Shown here in pieces: positions 58,878-64,000 of a stretch of 64,000 bases of DNA (its first letter is position 1; the number at the start of each line of letters is the position of its first letter). Below the pieces are notes generated by a model that saw only the letters and a list, made by a program, of their open reading frames with translations, searched no databases and was not told the DNA's origin. The position numbers and the translations under genes are program-made. The stretch comes from Marinomonas sp. THO17 (GTDB taxonomy: Bacteria > Pseudomonadota > Gammaproteobacteria > Pseudomonadales > Marinomonadaceae), in the NCBI RefSeq assembly GCF_040436405.1, contig NZ_AP031575.1, forward strand, positions 810,501-874,500. The letters are read 5' to 3'.

Positions 58878-59734
58878 CGAAAGATCAATTATTTGCCTTT
58901 GCGCAGCACATCACACCTCAAAAATCTCTATCGCGCATCATCGGGCGTATTGCGGAATGCGAAAACACCTGGGTAAAAAATACTTTTATTAACCAGTTTG
59001 TTAAAAAGTATCAAGTTGACATGTCTGAAGCGGTAAACAGTGATCCTTCGTCTTACCGTAACTTCAACGATTTTTTCACGCGAGAAATTCGTTCAGAACT
59101 TAGGCCCATTACTCGTAAAAGAAATGGCATCGCTTGTCCTGCCGATGGCGCAATCAGTCAATTAGGCAAGATAGAGCATGGCACCCTTTTCCAAGCCAAA
59201 GGCCATCATTATAGCCTGACTAGCCTACTGGGCGGAGATGCCTCATTATCTGATCAGTTTTTAGGTGGCTCGTTTGCGACTGTTTACTTATCGCCGAAAG
59301 ATTACCACCGTGTTCATATGCCATTAGCAGGCAAGCTGACTAAGATGATTCATGTTCCCGGCAAGCTCTTTTCCGTAAACAAAGTCACTGCGGAGCAAAT
59401 TCCTAATGTATTCGCTCGCAATGAAAGAACCGTTTGCCTTTTTGACACCGAAGCAGGCCCAATGGCAGTCATTTTAGTTGGCGCTATGATTGTGGCTAGC
59501 ATCGAAACCGTATGGGCAGGTCAAGTCACTCCTTTTAATAAACAAGTGGTTACTTGGGACTACACCTCTTTAAGCGATGTTAAATTAAAGAAAGGTGAAG
59601 AAATGGGACGCTTTAAACTGGGTTCCACTGCCATCGTCTTATTTGGCAAAGATGCCGTTGAGTGGGAAGATACCCTAGAAGCCGATAGCCCAACCAAAAT
59701 GGGCATGGCATTTGGTAAAGTGATTAAGAGTTAA
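58874..59734 (+). CDS. psd: phosphatidylserine decarboxylase proenzyme
   Basis: A 286-residue enzyme making phosphatidylethanolamine from phosphatidylserine at the inner membrane. The proenzyme self-cleaves at the LGST motif (Ser251 in RFKLGSTAIVLF), generating the pyruvoyl cofactor. Conserved FFTREIRSELRPI, CPADGAISQLG and YLSPKDYHRVHMP are visible. The start is GTG with AGGACG upstream. In many gammaproteobacteria rsgA, orn, motAB and psd lie together, as here. Confidence 0.96.
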   Translation: MTKDQLFAFAQHITPQKSLSRIIGRIAECENTWVKNTFINQFVKKYQVDMSEAVNSDPSSYRNFNDFFTREIRSELRPITRKRNGIACPADGAISQLGKIEHGTLFQAKGHHYSLTSLLGGDASLSDQFLGGSFATVYLSPKDYHRVHMPLAGKLTKMIHVPGKLFSVNKVTAEQIPNVFARNERTVCLFDTEAGPMAVILVGAMIVASIETVWAGQVTPFNKQVVTWDYTSLSDVKLKKGEEMGRFKLGSTAIVLFGKDAVEWEDTLEADSPTKMGMAFGKVIKS

Positions 59735-59760
59735 TCCTATATTTTTATAGGGTACATATT

Positions 59761-59786
59761 AAAAAGCCTGCATTGCAGGCTTTTTT
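59761..59786. terminator. bidirectional terminator
   Basis: AAAAAGCCTGC / GCAGGCTTTTT with a 3-nt loop, between converging psd and secF. Confidence 0.88.
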
Positions 59787-59814
59787 CGATCCAATAAAAC
59801 AAGCTTTACCAATA

Positions 59815-60729
59815 TTATGGTAGCTCGTCTTCCAATTCCTCTTTTGGCGTTGGCACCAAATCTTCACGACTCACGTTCATAGCCAACAACAAGTTAGCTG
59901 CGACAAAGATAGAAGAATAAGTACCAATCACAATACCAACCAGTAAGGCCATTGAGAAGTTGTGAATGGCTTCGCCACCAAACAAGAATAAAACAACCAA
60001 AACAAACAAGGTTGTCATCGAGGTAATCAAGGTACGACCCAAGGTTTGGTTAATCGATTCGTTGATCAAGTCATAGGGTTCTGTATCACGCATAATCCGG
60101 AAGTTTTCACGAATACGATCACATACAACGATTGTATCATTCAATGAATAACCCACGACCGCCAATAATGCCGCCAGCACCGTCAGATCAAACTCCACTT
60201 CAAATACAGAGAAGAAACCTAGGGTGATGATCACATCGTGCGCTAAGGCTGCAACAGACGCCACAGAGAACTTGAACTGGAAGCGTACCGCAACGTACAA
60301 CATAACAATGAGCAATGCCAACAGCATCCCCAATCCACCTTGCTCGCGTAGCTCTTCACCTACTTGTGCACCAACAAATTCAGAACGTTGCAAGGTCACG
60401 GATTGCTCGCCGTTGTTTTGCAAACTGGCTAATACTTCATCGCCCAAGGTTGGGGTGTAAGCATTTGCCATGCGTACCACTACATCAGTTGGCGAACCAA
60501 AATTCTGAACAACAACATCATCATAACCATTATCACTTAGCAACTGACGCACATCATCCAATTGGGGGGCGGTTTCATATGCCACCTCAATCAAGGTACC
60601 GCCAGTAAAGTCGAGGCCAAACTGCAAACCTTTGATGGCCAGTGAAGCTAAAGAAATAAGGATTAGTACGATAGAGAAACACGCAACGATCTTACGCATT
60701 GCCATAAATGGAATATTGGTCACTTTCAT
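59815..60729 (-). CDS. secF: protein translocase subunit SecF
   Basis: A 304-residue membrane subunit that with SecD uses the proton gradient to pull preproteins out of SecYEG. Six membrane segments surround a periplasmic domain. Conserved LDFTGGTLIEV, VGYSLNDTIVVCDRIREN and LNQTLGRTLITS-like segments are present (ESINQTLGRTLITSMTTL). It starts 10 nt after secD. Confidence 0.96.
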   Translation of the reverse strand: MKVTNIPFMAMRKIVACFSIVLILISLASLAIKGLQFGLDFTGGTLIEVAYETAPQLDDVRQLLSDNGYDDVVVQNFGSPTDVVVRMANAYTPTLGDEVLASLQNNGEQSVTLQRSEFVGAQVGEELREQGGLGMLLALLIVMLYVAVRFQFKFSVASVAALAHDVIITLGFFSVFEVEFDLTVLAALLAVVGYSLNDTIVVCDRIRENFRIMRDTEPYDLINESINQTLGRTLITSMTTLFVLVVLFLFGGEAIHNFSMALLVGIVIGTYSSIFVAANLLLAMNVSREDLVPTPKEELEDELP

Positions 60730-60739
60730 GGCTCACTCC

Positions 60740-62593
60740 TTAAATATAAAGCTTCTTGTTTTTACGACCACCACCGTACACTAGGTTAACCTGTGCACGT
60801 GTTACCAAAATAGCCGTAAACATGGAGGTCAAAATACCTAACGATAAGGTAACTGCAAAGCCTTTCACCGGCCCTGTTCCCACGGCAAATAAAATAACCG
60901 CAACCAGTAAGGTAGTGATATTAGCATCAAAGATAGTCGTAAAAGCTCGGTTGAACCCTGAGTGAATGGCTTGTTGACTTGGCACACCATTGGCAAGCTC
61001 TTCCTTTATCCTAGAGAAGATAAGCACGTTAGCGTCCACCGCCATCCCCATAGTCAATACAATCCCGGCAATCCCCGGCAAGGTTAATGTCGCCGACAGA
61101 ATGGACATACAAGCCATCAAGAGAATAATGTTAAGGGCCAAAGAAATGTTGGCGAAAATACCAAATACCTTGTAGTAAACCAACATGAATAACATGACCA
61201 CCAACAAACCAATCTGCGCCGACGTCACACCCAGTTGAATATTTTCAGCCCCTAGGCTTGGGCCAATAGTTCGCTCCTCAACAAAGTAAATTGGTGCCGC
61301 CAAAGCACCAGCTCGAAGCAATAGGGCTAATTCTGAAGATTCACGTGGACTGTCCAACCCAGTAATACGGAAAGAGTTGCCCAAGGTAGTCTGAATGGTC
61401 GCTAAAGAGATAATCCCTTTTTCACTGTAACTGCGACGCACTTCTTCTAGCTTACCGTCTTTTTCCACAAATCGACTGCGAGATTTGTGTTCAATAAACA
61501 CCACTGCCATATTTCGGCCCACTGCAGAACGCGTGACTTTCGTCATCTGTTTGCCGCCTTTGGAGTCCAGGCTGATGTTTACCTGTGGCTGACCATTTTC
61601 ATCAAATGATGAGCTGGCATCGGCCACACTGTCACCTGTGATAATAATGTCGCGCTCAAGACGTGCAGTACGACCACTACCATCACGGAAAGACAAGGTT
61701 TCGACATCAGCACCTTGATCGTCCAGACCCGCTTCCAAATGGAATTCCAAGTTCGCTGTCGCACCGATAATACGTTTTGCCGCCGCCGTATCTTGTACAC
61801 CCGGCAACTCTACAACAATGCGGTTGCTGCCTTGACGCTGTACCAAAGGTTCCGCTACACCTAATTCGTTAACACGATTACGCAAAGTCGTTAAGTTTTG
61901 CTCTAACGCATAAGCTTCAATTTCTTGCGTTTCTGCTTCGGTAAAGGTCACATCCAAGAAGTAATCACTGCCTTCTTGACGAGTGTTGTAACGGTAGTCG
62001 GCAAACTCATCTTTCAATCGGTTTTCCGCCAAATCAAGGTCGCTTTCTTTCAGGAAGCGAATAGACATCACGCCATCTGCTATGGTCACACTACGGTAAC
62101 GAATTCGCTCTTTACGTAATGCTGCCTTCATTTCGCTGCTGCTCACTTCCAAACGCTGCTTGAGCGCCGCTGGCGTATCCACTTCCAATAGGAAATGCAC
62201 ACCTCCGCGCAAGTCCAAACCCAGTTTAGCAGGGCCAGCACCCAGTGATGCCAACCATTGTGGCGTTGTCGGCACCAAGTTCAAAGCACTAACATAATCT
62301 TCACCAAGGGCGGCAGCAACAACAGGTTTCGCCGCCAATTGGTCCTCACCGCTATTGAAACGCAAGGTACCACCAGCAGAAGTTAACTCTGCTGATTTCA
62401 ATTCGATATTCGCTTTTTTGAGCGCTGCCTCAGCAGTTTGTAGGGTTCGCTCATCCACTAGGGCAGTGGCTTTTTGAGTAGAGAGTTGTAACGCTGGATC
62501 ATCTGGATAAAGGTTTGGGAAGGCATAGAGTAGCCCCAAAGCCAAAACAAGAAGAATTAGCAAATACTTCCACAAGGGGTACTTGTTAAGCAT
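60740..62593 (-). CDS. secD: protein translocase subunit SecD
   Basis: A 617-residue membrane subunit with an N-terminal helix (about 9-26), a large periplasmic P1 domain and a C-terminal bundle of five helices. Key motifs are GLDLRGGVHFLLEVD, VELPGVQD, and the RND-family segment TLPGIAGIVLTMGMAVDANVLIFSRIKEE. Length equals E. coli (615). It is preceded by a hairpin in the yajC-secD gap. Confidence 0.97.
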   Translation of the reverse strand: MLNKYPLWKYLLILLVLALGLLYAFPNLYPDDPALQLSTQKATALVDERTLQTAEAALKKANIELKSAELTSAGGTLRFNSGEDQLAAKPVVAAALGEDYVSALNLVPTTPQWLASLGAGPAKLGLDLRGGVHFLLEVDTPAALKQRLEVSSSEMKAALRKERIRYRSVTIADGVMSIRFLKESDLDLAENRLKDEFADYRYNTRQEGSDYFLDVTFTEAETQEIEAYALEQNLTTLRNRVNELGVAEPLVQRQGSNRIVVELPGVQDTAAAKRIIGATANLEFHLEAGLDDQGADVETLSFRDGSGRTARLERDIIITGDSVADASSSFDENGQPQVNISLDSKGGKQMTKVTRSAVGRNMAVVFIEHKSRSRFVEKDGKLEEVRRSYSEKGIISLATIQTTLGNSFRITGLDSPRESSELALLLRAGALAAPIYFVEERTIGPSLGAENIQLGVTSAQIGLLVVMLFMLVYYKVFGIFANISLALNIILLMACMSILSATLTLPGIAGIVLTMGMAVDANVLIFSRIKEELANGVPSQQAIHSGFNRAFTTIFDANITTLLVAVILFAVGTGPVKGFAVTLSLGILTSMFTAILVTRAQVNLVYGGGRKNKKLYI

Positions 62594-62635
62594 GAAAAAT
62601 CCTTTATACCTTAAAAATTAAGTGGATCGACAAAA

Positions 62636-62671
62636 GAAAAAGCGCCTTTGGCTGAGCCGGTAGGCGCTTTT
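62636..62671 (-). terminator. hairpin between yajC and secD, possible partial terminator
   Basis: AAAAGCGCC / GGCGCTTTT around a 17-nt loop that contains a short GGCT/AGCC pairing, with TTTTCTTTTG on the minus strand. It could lower secDF expression relative to yajC, or mark separate transcription units. Confidence 0.6.
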
Positions 62672-62681
62672 CTTAGCAACA

Positions 62682-63008
62682 TTAAATCGACTTTAATGTT
62701 CCTTTCGGCAACACAGCCGCAACAGAAGACTTCTGGAATTTCATCTCAATGCCTTCAGACACTTCAAGAGCGACATAAGTGTCGTCTACTTTTGTTACCT
62801 TACCCAAGACACCACCGCCTGTTACGACTTCAGTCCCTTTCTCCAAAGAAGCAATTAAGTTTTTATGCTCTTTGGCACGCTTTGCTTGTGGACGCCACAT
62901 TAAGAAGTAGAAAATAACAACAAAGCCAGCAAGTAGAATCAGGTTAAACATACCTGCATCTGCTGGTGCGCCACCTTCAGCGTAAGCTGGTGAGATCAAT
63001 GCGATCAT
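62682..63008 (-). CDS. yajC: preprotein translocase subunit YajC
   Basis: A 108-residue bitopic membrane protein of the SecDF-YajC complex. One membrane segment (about 20-40, FNLILLAGFVVIFYFLMWRPQ) with the family motif WRPQAKR is followed by a small cytoplasmic domain (VVTGGGVLGKVTKVDD). The frame extends to 63056, but GGAGAG eight bases before the ATG at 63008 and the normal length (E. coli 110) support this start. Confidence 0.96.
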   Translation of the reverse strand: MIALISPAYAEGGAPADAGMFNLILLAGFVVIFYFLMWRPQAKRAKEHKNLIASLEKGTEVVTGGGVLGKVTKVDDTYVALEVSEGIEMKFQKSSVAAVLPKGTLKSI

Positions 63009-63080
63009 GGTTTTAGCTCTCCAATGGTTTATGAAACTCTTACAATTCTCTAACAAAAGAAAATTGTCTTATTTTGTTTA

Positions 63081-64000
<920 letters not shown>

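Overview
The window is a piece of a gammaproteobacterial chromosome. Gene content, gene order and protein sequences point to a marine Oceanospirillales-type bacterium, and Marinomonas-like is my best guess (inference from remembered family resemblance, not from a search). Almost everything is core housekeeping. I see no phage, transposase, integrase, CRISPR array or defence island. Most genes lie on the minus strand. Plus-strand genes are a few single units and the HDOD/psd pair.

Layout: 1-122 is the start of a FadL-type outer-membrane protein gene. Positions 348-3300 hold a minus-strand tRNA array: 6 tRNA-Val(UAC), 5 tRNA-Asp(GUC), 4 tRNA-Thr(UGU) and 1 tRNA-Pro(GGG). Mixed in are 13 tRNA-Val-derived elements that keep the 5' half of the tRNA but lack its 3' acceptor strand. 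This is the most unusual part of the window. Next come ihfA, pheT, pheS, rplT, rpmI, infC and thrS (3557-10535), the classic translation operon, with a terminator/attenuator before pheS and an anticodon-arm mimic before thrS. Positions 10775-16493 carry an O-methyltransferase, a GIY-YIG-like protein, class II DAHP synthase, an XRE-cupin regulator with a DUF442 partner, a parvulin, a double-receiver protein and a Nudix hydrolase.

From 16493 to 38228 (read right to left) runs the complete dcw division/cell-wall cluster mraZ-rsmH-ftsL-ftsI-murE-murF-mraY-murD-ftsW-murG-murC-ddl-ftsQ-ftsA-ftsZ, followed by lpxC, secA, argJ and mutT. Many of its genes overlap or nearly touch, and GTG boxes with 10-bp spacing mark a MraZ operator at its head. 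RNase P RNA (rnpB) and a CpxRA-like two-component pair follow, then purA, hisZ, a DUF2065 gene, and hflC-hflK-hflX-hfq-miaA-mutL-amiB-tsaE. Then come a TSUP permease, orn, rsgA, motB-motA, an HDOD protein coupled to psd, secF-secD-yajC, and tgt running off the right edge.

Together the genes cover tRNA supply and charging, translation initiation, peptidoglycan precursor synthesis and septation, protein export (SecA, SecDF-YajC), RNA processing and modification (RNase P, MiaA, Tgt, TsaE, Orn, Hfq) and membrane quality control (HflKC). The most interesting signals are regulatory RNA or DNA elements and the degenerate tRNA-like copies, not an unknown multi-gene system.
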